Shown here piece after piece: positions 23,901 through 32,152 of a stretch of 49,678 nucleotides of DNA. The stretch lies in contig WRNE01000012.1 of assembly GCA_009776725.1 (NCBI GenBank), positions 1 through 49,678 of the forward strand, written 5' to 3'. This DNA is from Coriobacteriia bacterium. GTDB lineage: Bacteria > Actinomycetota > Coriobacteriia > Coriobacteriales > UBA8131. The position numbers were made by a program, and so were the translations under genes. The notes below the pieces were generated by a model, which worked only from the letters and a program-made list of their open reading frames with translations, searched no databases and was not told the DNA's origin. Every line of letters begins with the position of its first letter. The stretch's first letter is position 1.

Positions 23901-26175
23901 ACGTATGTACGGCTCAACTGTCGGCAGCCCCGGCTATCGCTCTGCACGTGACTACGAGCTAGATGTGATGCTGGATATGTTTGATGAGATCATGAACAAT
24001 TATGATGGCAGCCGAGTTGCTGTATTGGCAATGAACTCTACAGGTATGACTGGGAACCCTGCTAACTCGTTCATACAATATGACACAGATTTCATGAACA
24101 GTTTTGATTATTGGGGCGGTGGTAGAGCTGATATCGTAAACGCTTTTACCAACACATTACCTGAAAACCACACGGAGGACTTAGCACAGTTCTTAGCTGC
24201 CGCTCGGTATAAAATGGCTGGAGCAACCAGTATGTCATTTGGTGGTTCAGCAGGCGGTGCAAAGATACCTAAACCTCGAACTTTCACCAATCTACCTGCT
24301 GGTGATAATGCTAGTACCCGAACACCAGTCATCGTTTTTATTTCTGATTTTCAAGTATCTGCTTCCAGGTGGGTTGATCGCTTTCCTTTTCAAGTTGATA
24401 GGTTACTTAGTTCTCTACCAACACTTATCCTCCAGACGGTCCGATTCGACCACTTAGGCAATCTTGTTGGTGGCAACATGGAGTACTCATTAGAGCCGCA
24501 TGATAAACTGATGATTGATTACCTATCTCCAGCTGGCCAGTCAGGTTGGGGCTTTACTAAAGTTCTCGACGGTACTAGCTACCAGGATGCACTGACAAAA
24601 ATCAAAGACGACTTTCAGGTTCTGGCACCAACTGGGCCAAACCGCGGCACAATTGTTGCTGACTTTGTGCCAGTAGGCCTTGAGGTTAACATCTCCTCTA
24701 TCACTTATGACGGAGTCTATAATGCAGATACCAATATGATCGTTTGGAACCTGGCAAATGTGAACGATGGACCTGTCACGCTTCAGTTCGAGGTAGAAGT
24801 TACATTCGACATCAACAACTTCCCAGCGACCTATATCAATACAGCAGCCGTGCTTGACATAAACGGCTTCCAGACCCAGACCAACTCTACTTATCATACG
24901 ACATATGATCGTGTGTTCGTTATCGACTATTTCCGGGAGTTCATGCATGAGGATGTGGTTGTCGACATAGTACATGATGGAAATATACATGAGTTATTAC
25001 CAGGAGAATCCTATTACCACGACGATGGCATCCCTCTGCAATATGTCCAGGCAAACGGCATCAACTATGTCTATTACGGCTACCGTATCGATGACAGCAT
25101 GATAGTGGACGTGACCCCTCATGCCCAGTTGCCCGACCTGCTTATTGAGAATGTGCTGAAAACAACGAAAGTAACCTTCCTTTATGTGGAGCAGCCAGAA
25201 AAAAATGCCTATATTAATGACGCATTGTTTCTGCAACCCTTAAACGGTAGCGAGGATGCCTACCAGCGGGTTAAGGTCGGCGATACCCTGGTATACGAGA
25301 TCATCATCGACAACCGATATATCGAGTACAATGATGTAACCTTTACCCTAATGGACAGGCTGCCAGCTGGCCTTTTATATGTTGACCACGACATCAACAA
25401 TATGAGCGCACACACCACCGACTTCTTCTTTGATCCTGTTGACCGAGTCTGCATTTGGGACTGGTTCGGCGGTCTGCCGATGGGCGAGACTATTGTCACA
25501 ATAACTACAACAGTAGAAGACGCTGACGATGCTATGGAGTTCATCAACTACGCCACCCTCTATTATTCAAACATTTACGCTATAGAAACCACTAGGACTT
25601 ATCACGAGGTGAAGACACGCACTACCTTCGACTTTACCAAGGTGGATGAGCACGACGACCCGCTGACCTATGTGGCTTTCGGCCTCTACGAATGCACTAA
25701 CCCAAGCCACCAGAACCTCAGCGACCACTCTTGGATGGTCACCGACGACCCTGACAACTGCTGGGGCGATAACTATGCCGCTGTCAGCAGTATCGGAGGG
25801 TATGTCCACTTCGACGACCTTAAGCCAGGAACATATATGCTCGTCGAGTTAGGGACTGTCAAGGGTTACCAGATCCCACATGGCCAGTGGCTTGTTGTGA
25901 TCGATACTGGCTTTGACATAACTATTACAGCACGTGGGCCCTCAGACAGCGACTCGATCAGCCTGCCCCCTGCTTTTAAGACCGGCTCAGAAGGCGAACT
26001 GATGCTGCCCAATTACCCGCTGATGGTGATGCCCCTGGCAGGCGGGCCAGGATTAATTGTACTTACAATGCTTGGCTTAATATATATCGGGGACGGAATA
26101 ATTATTGCCATCCTAACAAACGCAAGGGGAAGGAGGCTTAAACCGGGCTTTGCAGGCCGCAAGGCGATACATTAA
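20995..26175 (+). CDS. Large sortase-anchored surface adhesin with two vWA-like domains and MucBP-like repeats (pilus tip candidate)
   Basis: 1726 residues from ATG 20995 (AAGGG upstream); TTG 20974 is a poorer start. Seen: signal peptide about 18-45 (KKLLSILIAVSFLISL), two MucBP-like repeats VHYVDNAG and VHYVDGSD (about 280-440), three KNAY modules (near 22345, 23713, 25200), vWA-like domain 1 from about residue 497 (IFVLDWQQNM, MIDAS serines missing) and domain 2 from about 955 (LFLLDWSDSM, MIDAS intact), a DUF11-like region, a Cna-B/SpaA-like domain from about 1543 (TTFDFTKVDEHDDP), then MPLAGGPGL, a hydrophobic stretch and a basic tail, a non-standard sorting signal. First gene before pilin and sortase. 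Known: vWA adhesins cap sortase pili and bind host matrix. Confidence 0.8.
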   Translation: MKSRSSNTFNSAHSLVGDTRITRKKLLSILIAVSFLISLMPFTGLGGWIFGDDADGIGSPQGIEPAAGITSGTGILATLANAQVDSVIDLGNESFVVVRVYGSGANRCLLLARRGGDLPGHFGPTNNYSGSDLQAFMTEYYMGDIGQLNPFLRGLILVPDLGNNSSLTATSEPRLPLTLASSTTQTVDIAFALSRQDMINWNLGKAYPVRSPMLTHWPRGGTTASHVWLRTKGTGNVWVWEFNNNGQGYIADAADCAGQTCTRAPAFWVRAAGVSQTVTVHYVDNAGVPVQPQYTTTYNVPYDESITLDSSDIPNFSGWQYTGNWRLDNPTGSNNSGSVSLSHVIADHDIYLVYDQSTPPGHVVIVHYVDGSDMSHIGDPTTRTYNVADNDTFTLPDTDIQDIRGYEYQFWQLGLGGSPNTSLPITVSNITTDIDIYLVYEEQPFEPYVEKNAYTGGISYPQNGSENDPILVDINEVIDFEVTVSNIKQDGAGSPAYDVIFVLDWQQNMMMGNMNGGNARWYAKQITPILAASVLNNYPGSRVAAVAVYASGPNYNNVANVSAYDQTGFMNSDSFNQSTFAAGFNHNEGNPTLYTDTSAYIQYAMDRLTELQPTNHIPVIVLISDYQATESNSNNNSGYPYWSETLKYKANDFEGAFPSGILYTVRLDHTLNYVYGSSVYDNHMNTYVITADRPNWDFSAIPSTTTVSNAATLIGNNLLSHMQVTGSNGTTLIDFLPEGLEVIGSSVSNNGIYNASAHTILWDLSSNAQEEVTVSFQAVVKAESMLFVNSAIAIFSDGTSKVSNSTYHISPGIILTEYFREFGNESHILDSSLDGNQLNIERGDPYAPAAGIPPETIVEGGITYSYYGYRIDNGDIDITQHFLLPMFLIDSVILTTDVTYLYVVQPQKNAYVNGNSVAENGTATDPVIIVPQSKIRYTIDFMHQREVGTSDVRYDVLFLLDWSDSMFNGRMYGSTVGSPGYRSARDYELDVMLDMFDEIMNNYDGSRVAVLAMNSTGMTGNPANSFIQYDTDFMNSFDYWGGGRADIVNAFTNTLPENHTEDLAQFLAAARYKMAGATSMSFGGSAGGAKIPKPRTFTNLPAGDNASTRTPVIVFISDFQVSASRWVDRFPFQVDRLLSSLPTLILQTVRFDHLGNLVGGNMEYSLEPHDKLMIDYLSPAGQSGWGFTKVLDGTSYQDALTKIKDDFQVLAPTGPNRGTIVADFVPVGLEVNISSITYDGVYNADTNMIVWNLANVNDGPVTLQFEVEVTFDINNFPATYINTAAVLDINGFQTQTNSTYHTTYDRVFVIDYFREFMHEDVVVDIVHDGNIHELLPGESYYHDDGIPLQYVQANGINYVYYGYRIDDSMIVDVTPHAQLPDLLIENVLKTTKVTFLYVEQPEKNAYINDALFLQPLNGSEDAYQRVKVGDTLVYEIIIDNRYIEYNDVTFTLMDRLPAGLLYVDHDINNMSAHTTDFFFDPVDRVCIWDWFGGLPMGETIVTITTTVEDADDAMEFINYATLYYSNIYAIETTRTYHEVKTRTTFDFTKVDEHDDPLTYVAFGLYECTNPSHQNLSDHSWMVTDDPDNCWGDNYAAVSSIGGYVHFDDLKPGTYMLVELGTVKGYQIPHGQWLVVIDTGFDITITARGPSDSDSISLPPAFKTGSEGELMLPNYPLMVMPLAGGPGLIVLTMLGLIYIGDGIIIAILTNARGRRLKPGFAGRKAIH

Positions 26176-26284
26176 GTTGCGAATACGATTTAAACAACGA
26201 AGAAGCATTGTAGAAACTAAAACAACAAGTTTTAAGCTGCCAGACAAAGGTGTTTGGCAAACGACAAGCAAGGAGAAACAAAGT

Positions 26285-27895
26285 ATGCGAAAGAAAACAT
26301 TATTAAGGGGCCTGGCTGTTGTCTTGGTTGCAATCATGTCTTTGATGGTTGTAGTGCCGGCGATGGCTGAACTACCACCAGAAGAGGGTAACCTATTTAT
26401 ACACAAATATATAGGCATACCTATCGAACAGCTGCCAAACGACGGGACAGATATCGAAGACTGGGTGGGCTGGGACACCTTTGACTGGCCTGAATCAGTG
26501 GTTGCAGTTAACGGCGTTGTGTTCGATGTCTACAAAGTCGATACAACAGACGGTGCGCCTCCAGCTGGGATGATCTATGTCCTAGTCGAAGACAGCGGAG
26601 ACTTCTCCTTAGAAGTATGGGAAGCGGACGGTTCTAGCCTAATTGAAACATATGAGTTAGAAGCACCTATTAGCGCTACAACCACCGGAGACGGCGTAGC
26701 GCAGTTTCCGGGTCTTGACCAAGGCATCTACCTGGTAGTGGAGAACACTGTAACGACAATCAACATCTATGATGCTAGCGATCCGACCAAGGAGCTGTTC
26801 ATCAGTTCGCCCTGCGCTCCCTTCCTGGTGGCTGTGCCGATGACCAACCCAGACGGTGACGGCTGGTTAACAAACGTGCATGTCTATCCGAAAAACACAG
26901 GGTTGACTGTGGAGAAAGAAGTCACCACCAATGACGCTGTAGTGGTCGGCGATGTTGTAGGCTTCTCCATCAAAGTCTCCATTCCTGATGATATTTTCGA
27001 CAGTAATCAGTTTGATATTTATGACATACTGGACGCGGCTCTTGACTATGTTCCGAACAGTGTAAGTGTACGAACGCTGATTGGAACAAACACATATGCT
27101 ACTGTATCCCAGACTTACTATACAGTTGACTATGATATTCCAACTCGCACATTGTCTGTTGAGTTCACCCCGACAGGACGTGACTACCTTGCCGAGAACT
27201 TTGAATTCGTGATTGTGTCATTTAATACCACAGTGAATGCCACGATACTAGACAAGCCGGGCTATACCGTCTATAACCAAGGCGTCGTCGAGTTCAGAAA
27301 CCACAACGGTGATTATTTTGAAGGTAAGAACCCGCCAGGCGTCACTGAGATCCATACAGCTGCTATCGAGATTGAAAAAGTCGATGAGAACAATACCCCG
27401 CTAGAAGGCTCAGAGTTCATGATTGCGACCAGCGCAGAAAACGCTCGACTTGGCCGCTTCCTAAAGATCCATCCAACCACCAAGGTACTCTATGACTACG
27501 GCCATGCAGATTACGACTTAGCTATCCTCGAGCTATATGTAGCAAAACCGCTATCTCCATCAACCGGCGAGCCTGCTGTAGCCCGCTTTGAGGGTTTGCT
27601 TGAATACACAAAGAACTTGACTACTGGTGTGAAGACATACCAGACCTACTACATCGTCGAGACCCAGGCTCCAGATAGCTACAACCTGCTGGACAAGTCT
27701 ATCGTCGTGACCTTTACAGGCAACGAGAGCAACCATGTATATTTATGCGAGGTGGAGAACACCAAGGGATTTACCCTTCCTAGTACCGGTGGAATCGGCA
27801 CAGTGGTCTTTACAGTAGTCGGTGTGACTCTGATCGGAACCGCTGTGATGGTAGGCATCACCTCAAAAAAGAAGACTAAAAAGAGCATTAATTAA
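26285..27895 (+). CDS. Sortase-assembled major pilin (SpaA/FimA type, LPXTG)
   Basis: 536 residues from ATG 26285 (AAGGAGAAACAAAGT upstream); the frame is open further upstream but this start gives a clean signal peptide LLRGLAVVLVAIMSLMVV, cut near AMA-E. Seen: pilin motif WLTNVHVYPKNT (about 195-206), whose Lys is the expected cross-linking residue; an isopeptide-forming D2 domain FSIKVSIPDDIFD; a Cna-B domain IEIEKVDENNTPLEGSEF; E-box TYYIVETQAPDSYNL; sorting signal LPSTGG, transmembrane segment and KKKTKK tail. Known: class C sortase links the pilin-motif Lys to the LPXTG Thr of the next subunit. 109 nt after the adhesin, same transcript likely. Confidence 0.9.
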   Translation: MRKKTLLRGLAVVLVAIMSLMVVVPAMAELPPEEGNLFIHKYIGIPIEQLPNDGTDIEDWVGWDTFDWPESVVAVNGVVFDVYKVDTTDGAPPAGMIYVLVEDSGDFSLEVWEADGSSLIETYELEAPISATTTGDGVAQFPGLDQGIYLVVENTVTTINIYDASDPTKELFISSPCAPFLVAVPMTNPDGDGWLTNVHVYPKNTGLTVEKEVTTNDAVVVGDVVGFSIKVSIPDDIFDSNQFDIYDILDAALDYVPNSVSVRTLIGTNTYATVSQTYYTVDYDIPTRTLSVEFTPTGRDYLAENFEFVIVSFNTTVNATILDKPGYTVYNQGVVEFRNHNGDYFEGKNPPGVTEIHTAAIEIEKVDENNTPLEGSEFMIATSAENARLGRFLKIHPTTKVLYDYGHADYDLAILELYVAKPLSPSTGEPAVARFEGLLEYTKNLTTGVKTYQTYYIVETQAPDSYNLLDKSIVVTFTGNESNHVYLCEVENTKGFTLPSTGGIGTVVFTVVGVTLIGTAVMVGITSKKKTKKSIN

Positions 27896-27957
27896 GTTAT
27901 GCCAGCCTGCTTTTACCTGTAATTGATTGGTAAATAAGGCGTTGTTTGATTTATAAA

Positions 27958-28000
27958 CCGAAGAGCCCCATTGACTGCATATGGCACTGGGGTTCTTCGG
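27958..28000 (+). terminator. Hairpin between pilin and sortase genes (attenuator candidate)
   Basis: 12-bp arms 27958-27969 (CCGAAGAGCCCC) and 27989-28000 with one G-U pair and a 19-nt loop. The tail CTGTCCTTCT is only moderately U-rich. It would lower sortase expression relative to pilin, or protect the pilin mRNA 3' end. Confidence 0.7.
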
Positions 28001-28036
28001 CTGTCCTTCTCCGTATATGATTTATAAAGGATGTAG

Positions 28037-28951
28037 ATGAAAAAAGTAGCTGTCAGCCTGGTCATGGTGCTTGTCGGAGTCAGCCTGCTCGTGTATCCCT
28101 CGATAAGCAACTTTTTCGCAGAGAAGAATGGCTCGCGGGCTATTCGAGGCTACTCGGAAGCCCTGAACAGCTTGGACGACGAAGCCCTTCAGGAGATTTG
28201 GGACGAAGCCGAGCTGTACAACCAGGACCTGACAGGCTCTCCAGTGCATGACCCCTTCTTGGAAGGCACCGGTATTGCTATGCCGGAGAATTACCGGAGG
28301 GCGCTAAACGTCAATGGCACCATGGGCTATGTGGAGATCCCAAAGATATCTGTGTATCTGCCGATCTATCATGGTACCAGCTCGCAGGTACTAAACAGGG
28401 GCGTAGGTCACCTGGAAGGCTCGACCCTGCCGATCGGCGGGCCGACCCGGCATACTGTGATCACTGGCCATACCGGCCTGACCCATGCGAAAATGTTCAC
28501 CGACCTGACCGAGATGGAGGTAGGGGACATGTTCTACATCCATGTCCTTGGGGTCATCTTGGCTTATCAGGTAGACCAGATAAAGATCATCGAGCCAAAC
28601 ATCACCGACGACTTGAAGTGCTTTACCGACCAAGACTACTGCACGCTTTTGACCTGTACGCCATATGGGGTCAACTCCCACCGCTTGTTGGTCCGCGGCA
28701 CACGGGTGGAGTACGTGCCCGAGCTGAGAAGCTCCATCCAAGCTGTTTCAGACACCTCGGTTGACAAGTTGGTCCTTGCTGCCGCTATCGGCTCGAGTGC
28801 AATCATGCTGACATCGATTGCTGTAACCCTATTGATGATGTGGCAGAGGAAAAGGCGTCGCCAGAAGCGGAGGCAAGCAAGGCTTCAATCAGGGCAGTCG
28901 GGGACTCGCGTGAGGACAGTGTCGACAAGGAGGGTCAGCAGGCGAGCTTGA
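28037..28951 (+). CDS. srtC: Class C sortase (pilin polymerase)
   Basis: 304 residues after AAGGATG. Seen: N-terminal membrane segment (about 3-22), the class C lid tripeptide DPF within VHDPFLEG (about 72-74), catalytic His in VITGHTGLT (about 143), Cys in LLTCTPYGVN (about 207), and Arg in HRLLVRG (about 220), then a second membrane segment (about 245-275) and a long Arg/Lys-rich tail. Known: class C sortases cleave LPXTG between Thr and Gly and polymerise pilins at the membrane. It directly follows its likely substrates, the tip adhesin and the major pilin, and is the only sortase in the window. Confidence 0.92.
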   Translation: MKKVAVSLVMVLVGVSLLVYPSISNFFAEKNGSRAIRGYSEALNSLDDEALQEIWDEAELYNQDLTGSPVHDPFLEGTGIAMPENYRRALNVNGTMGYVEIPKISVYLPIYHGTSSQVLNRGVGHLEGSTLPIGGPTRHTVITGHTGLTHAKMFTDLTEMEVGDMFYIHVLGVILAYQVDQIKIIEPNITDDLKCFTDQDYCTLLTCTPYGVNSHRLLVRGTRVEYVPELRSSIQAVSDTSVDKLVLAAAIGSSAIMLTSIAVTLLMMWQRKRRRQKRRQARLQSGQSGTRVRTVSTRRVSRRA

Positions 28952-28998
28952 CCGTCCAGATGCCAATCCATCGTTAAGCTATGCTTTAATAAAACAAA

Positions 28999-29020
28999 GG
29001 CGGTTTTATAAAAAACCGCC
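28999..29020 (-). terminator. Terminator of the cytochrome lipoprotein gene
   Basis: GGCGGTTTT (28999-29007) pairs with AAAACCGCC (29012-29020). On the minus strand the stem is followed by a U-rich run (UUUGUUUUAUU), on the plus strand it is not, so it serves mainly the minus-strand gene, and perhaps the convergent sortase gene. Confidence 0.7.
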
Positions 29021-29058
29021 CGGTCAATGCTTATTCATTATGTGTCAAGCTGTATATG

Positions 29059-29673
29059 CTAGTTCTCATCCCCATGACAATCACTACAGGGCTCAAAGAT
29101 ATTATCGTGATGGCAGTTATTGCAAACCTCGGTTGCAGTCTTACTGATGCCATCTACCAAGCCATGCATTTTATGGCATGAGGCACATTTCATAGACTGG
29201 TAATGGACGTCCCCGTTTGGTAGATCGTGGGGGTTCAGCGATTGCCCAGTAGTCTGATCGTAGACGGTCGAGCCCTCTCCAGCCACAGTGAGGGCCTCGT
29301 AGTCATGGCAGCCCCGCCCGACGCATGTGTCGCTTGGGATCGTTGTCATTTTAAGCTTGTCAGGGTCTTTTGCGCTTGAGTAATTGGCATGCGCCTTGCT
29401 TAGGTTGCCGTCTGCATCTGTATGGCAGCTGACACAAGCAAGACTAGCATGCGCAGATGCTGGAGACGAGTCGTCTGACATACTGTCAACCTCGACAGCA
29501 TGGCACGACAGGCAGTTGGTGTTGATTGTCCAATCGGGTAGTTGAATCGATGGTTCGTCCGGTGCCTTATCGACAGTGTTTGCTTTGGGAGAGCACCCAA
29601 CTATCAAAAGCAAAGCCGTCATTGACAGTACAAAGACTGCCATAACCAACCATCTCTTGTGTTTAGCTTTCAT
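29059..29673 (-). CDS. Six-haem c-type cytochrome lipoprotein
   Basis: 204 residues from ATG 29673, chosen for GAGGACGGGCA upstream and a clean type II signal; ATG 29724 adds 17 residues of no clear value. Seen: signal MKAKHKRWLVMAVFVLSM then LLLIVGC, the lipobox. Haem motifs in order: CLSCH, CVSCH, CVGRGCH (a CX4CH spacing), CASCH, CNNCH, CSDCH, with scattered extra His as distal ligands. Known: cytochrome c3/NapC-like electron carriers outside the membrane pass electrons to extracellular reductases in anaerobes. No reductase gene adjoins it. It is a separate transcript ended by the hairpin at 28999-29020. Confidence 0.85.
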   Translation of the reverse strand: MKAKHKRWLVMAVFVLSMTALLLIVGCSPKANTVDKAPDEPSIQLPDWTINTNCLSCHAVEVDSMSDDSSPASAHASLACVSCHTDADGNLSKAHANYSSAKDPDKLKMTTIPSDTCVGRGCHDYEALTVAGEGSTVYDQTTGQSLNPHDLPNGDVHYQSMKCASCHKMHGLVDGISKTATEVCNNCHHDNIFEPCSDCHGDEN

Positions 29674-29991
29674 TGCCCGTCCTCGTCTCATAGCTGACCT
29701 AACAAAAACAATAAGCCAAAGCAATACGTAAGAGGCTTGACTGTCTTTTTCATTTAAGCCATTGGCTTCGTCTAACTGCTTGCTCCATACATGTTTTGCT
29801 AAAAAAGCAAAACCGTATAAAGCACATTATAATATAGACCTCCTTGATCTGCCTTACCAAAGCCAGATCGCTGCAGGCCAATTCATGAGAGTATGAGCGA
29901 CGATTGCTAATGCTGGGCCTGATGATTATTGGATCTTTAGTGTTGACCGACCTTTACTGGTACTTAGCCACCTAAAACATAGGTAAAAAAA
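29674..29991. other. Intergenic region upstream of the cytochrome gene
   Basis: No ORF supported. Seen: inverted repeat GTTTTGCT-AAAA-AGCAAAAC near 29793-29812, and a minus-strand TATAAT-like block near 29830 with TTGGTA upstream, a weak candidate promoter for the cytochrome gene. Confidence 0.3.
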
Positions 29992-30011
29992 CGAACAGCT
30001 AAAACTGTTCG
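29992..30011 (-). terminator. Terminator after tRNA-Arg
   Basis: CGAACAG (29992-29998) pairs with CTGTTCG (30005-30011); on the minus strand it is followed by UUUUUUUA. Located just downstream of the tRNA gene. Confidence 0.8.
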
Positions 30012-30026
30012 CAGGCAAGTCGTTAA

Positions 30027-30068
30027 TGGTGCGCTGTGCAGGATTCATGGTGCGCCGTGCAGGATTCG
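30027..30068. repeat. 21-bp tandem duplication of the tRNA-Arg 3' end
   Basis: 30027-30047 (starts TGGTGCGCTGTGCAGGATTC) repeats 30048-30068 with one internal mismatch and one at the end. The second copy is the real tRNA 3' end (CCA, acceptor and T-arm). Such duplications are typical of attachment-site scars or replication slippage. Confidence 0.8.
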
Positions 30069-30124
30069 AACCTGCGACATCTTGATTCGTAGTCAAGCCC
30101 TCTATCCAGCTGCGGTAACGGCGC
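30048..30124 (-). tRNA. tRNA-Arg (anticodon ACG), CCA encoded
   Basis: On the minus strand: acceptor GCGCCGT pairs with ACGGCGC; D-arm with AGCTGGATA loop; anticodon stem CTTGA/TCAAG with loop CTACGAA giving anticodon ACG (wobble A expected to be inosine, reading CGU/CGC/CGA); T-arm GCAGG-TTCGAAT-CCTGC; discriminator A and encoded CCA. 77 nt. D-stem has one G-A mismatch. Confidence 0.95.
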
Positions 30125-30479
30125 ACGGACAAACAGACATGATACATGAATATGCTTTATTTCACAATCGATACCTCGCTTTATGAAGTAATGGGTGGAC
30201 TGATAAATATATCGCCTGGGGTACAGGCGTCAAGGTATTCTCGAGTACGATGAAGTGCTTTACGCACTGTTTTTGTCATGTATGATAGTCACAGCAGCAC
30301 ATCGAAAAACCATTACCAAGCAAGCATGAAAGATGCAAAAAATGCCTACGTGCAGAGATGTGTAAAAAATGCTTCATTAACCCTTGATTTTATACACTTT
30401 GCACATTTACAATATATACCAACAGATTATCCCTCTGAAACCATTGCTTGTATAAAGCCAGAGTCGACAAGGAGCTTAC
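30125..30479. other. Intergenic region upstream of the PucR-type regulator
   Basis: AT-rich, 355 nt. One small hairpin AGTGC-TTTAC-GCACT at 30254-30268 followed by GTTTTTG could be a weak plus-strand terminator. A short ORF (30278-30526) lacks a ribosome binding site and runs into the next gene; not accepted. No operator recognised. Confidence 0.3.
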
Positions 30480-32003
30480 ATGGAAGTAAATCTGCATGTC
30501 ATTGTCGAGGACCTGAAAGCCTATAAACCAAAGTCCCGTTTAGTTGAAGACTATCCGGTAAGAAGACTGAGGTTTCCTGCACTATTTGACGCCCAAAGAA
30601 CAAAACGCAGCCTACTCTATATCGTTGAAGCAGCTACCTTGGATGCAGCAAGTATCGAGAACATCGTTGAGAACAGCTCTCTGGTCGTTATCGGGGATCC
30701 ACCTCGAGCCTTACTTGATAAGCAGGTAAACTTATTATGGGTAAACAAACAGGTGTCACTAAATAAACTGTTCAGCGATATTGTGGAGCATTTTTCAATG
30801 TACGAGCTATGGGAGAACCATATCCAAAAAGCCCTTATATCGAAAAAACGCTTGAAAAGGCTGGCTGAGCTGTCAGCACCGATTATCCGCAGGCCGATGT
30901 ATCTGATCGACTCGCATATGCAGACGATATTCGCAAATATCGACGAGGATGCATATGACCTGCCGCAGGGCTATCAAAACCCGGTGCTCGACAACAACAA
31001 CCCCTCGATTGGCGTCTATGCACTAGAACGCTTTCAGGAAAAAGCCTACTCCTACACAACTCCGTTCGTCCTGCCTACCCCCAGCGGCTATCGCACGTTG
31101 AACCAGAACATTTTCATCGAGAACCGCCTGGTCGGCACATTGTCTTTCGACGAGATCGGCGGTACCTTTACCAACCGCGACATGACCTTGATTACGCTAC
31201 TGGCAGACTTCATCGCCAATGGCATGACTTTTCATGAAGAATGGAACACCTCTGCCCCCAAGCTCTTGGACGTGCAGGTACATAAGCTCCTTGACAACCA
31301 GGTCACTGTGCTGGAAGAGACGGACTCTGCCTTAAAAAGCATTGCCTGGGGAACTGACAATGCCTACTACTGTATAGCCGCAGTCCCCTTAAACCCCTTG
31401 TACCCAAACGGTCTGTTGGCAGCAGCTGCCAAATACACCTGTACAAAGACGTCGCAGGCTATATACACTGTGCATCAGCATCGAATGGTTTTTATCATCA
31501 ACGCAGACCATAGCATCTTGTCCCAGGCAGAAACGCTCGACCTGATATCGAGCGAGCTGGAGAAACTCAACGTCTACATCGGCGTCAGCAACATCTTCAA
31601 TGGTTTTTGGGGCCTGACCAACCAGTACCGGCTGGCTGTCGCTGCCTGCGAGCTGGGCCCAGTCCGTGACGGTGCCAGGCCTTATTACCGTTTCGAAGAC
31701 TATTTTATGGACTATATCGTCAGCGTCTGCAAGGACACGACGACCTTGGAGTCGATCATCCCCCGTGGGCTTATCCAACTAAAGCGTTACGACGAGAAGT
31801 ACGAGACGAACATGCTGCATATCCTCAGTGTTTTCTTGAAGCATGATATGCGTATCGCCTCAGCGGCCCGCGAGCTTTTCTTGCACCGCAATACGCTGAC
31901 TGCCAAGATCTCGCAGATTAAGTTCATCACACGCATGGATTTCGAGGGTGACCCGGACGTGCGGTTGCAAACCCTTGTCGCCCTATACATGATGGAAGCC
32001 TGA
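30480..32003 (+). CDS. PucR/CdaR-like transcriptional regulator
   Basis: 507 residues after AAGGAGCTTAC. Seen: N-terminal region like the PucR input domain (KSRLVEDYPVRRLRF ... SSLVVIGDPPRALLD), a middle sensory region, and C-terminal helix-turn-helix FLKHDMRIASAARELFLHRN (about 462-481) with NTLTAKISQI, the conserved PucR HTH_30 block. Known: the family activates purine, sugar-acid or aromatic-compound genes in response to a small ligand, often divergent or adjacent targets. It precedes the two N-acetyltransferase genes by 150 nt in the same orientation, so these are plausible targets. Ligand unknown. Confidence 0.75.
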   Translation: MEVNLHVIVEDLKAYKPKSRLVEDYPVRRLRFPALFDAQRTKRSLLYIVEAATLDAASIENIVENSSLVVIGDPPRALLDKQVNLLWVNKQVSLNKLFSDIVEHFSMYELWENHIQKALISKKRLKRLAELSAPIIRRPMYLIDSHMQTIFANIDEDAYDLPQGYQNPVLDNNNPSIGVYALERFQEKAYSYTTPFVLPTPSGYRTLNQNIFIENRLVGTLSFDEIGGTFTNRDMTLITLLADFIANGMTFHEEWNTSAPKLLDVQVHKLLDNQVTVLEETDSALKSIAWGTDNAYYCIAAVPLNPLYPNGLLAAAAKYTCTKTSQAIYTVHQHRMVFIINADHSILSQAETLDLISSELEKLNVYIGVSNIFNGFWGLTNQYRLAVAACELGPVRDGARPYYRFEDYFMDYIVSVCKDTTTLESIIPRGLIQLKRYDEKYETNMLHILSVFLKHDMRIASAARELFLHRNTLTAKISQIKFITRMDFEGDPDVRLQTLVALYMMEA

Positions 32004-32152
32004 TACACTGTCTGCTAACACGCCCTGCTAGTCGTTTGAGCAGTGCGACCAGCTTGCTTGATCAGGGGCAAGCGCGCCTGCTGTGTGGAAGACAGCACTC
32101 GGTTGCTTGATCCCCCCGGCGAGGCTTTACCAAAAGAGGAGCAGGAGGAGAC

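Noticed and set aside
30278..30526. 82-codon ORF before the PucR-type regulator
   Set aside because: No ribosome binding site, low-quality composition, overlaps the regulator start, which itself has AAGGAG.
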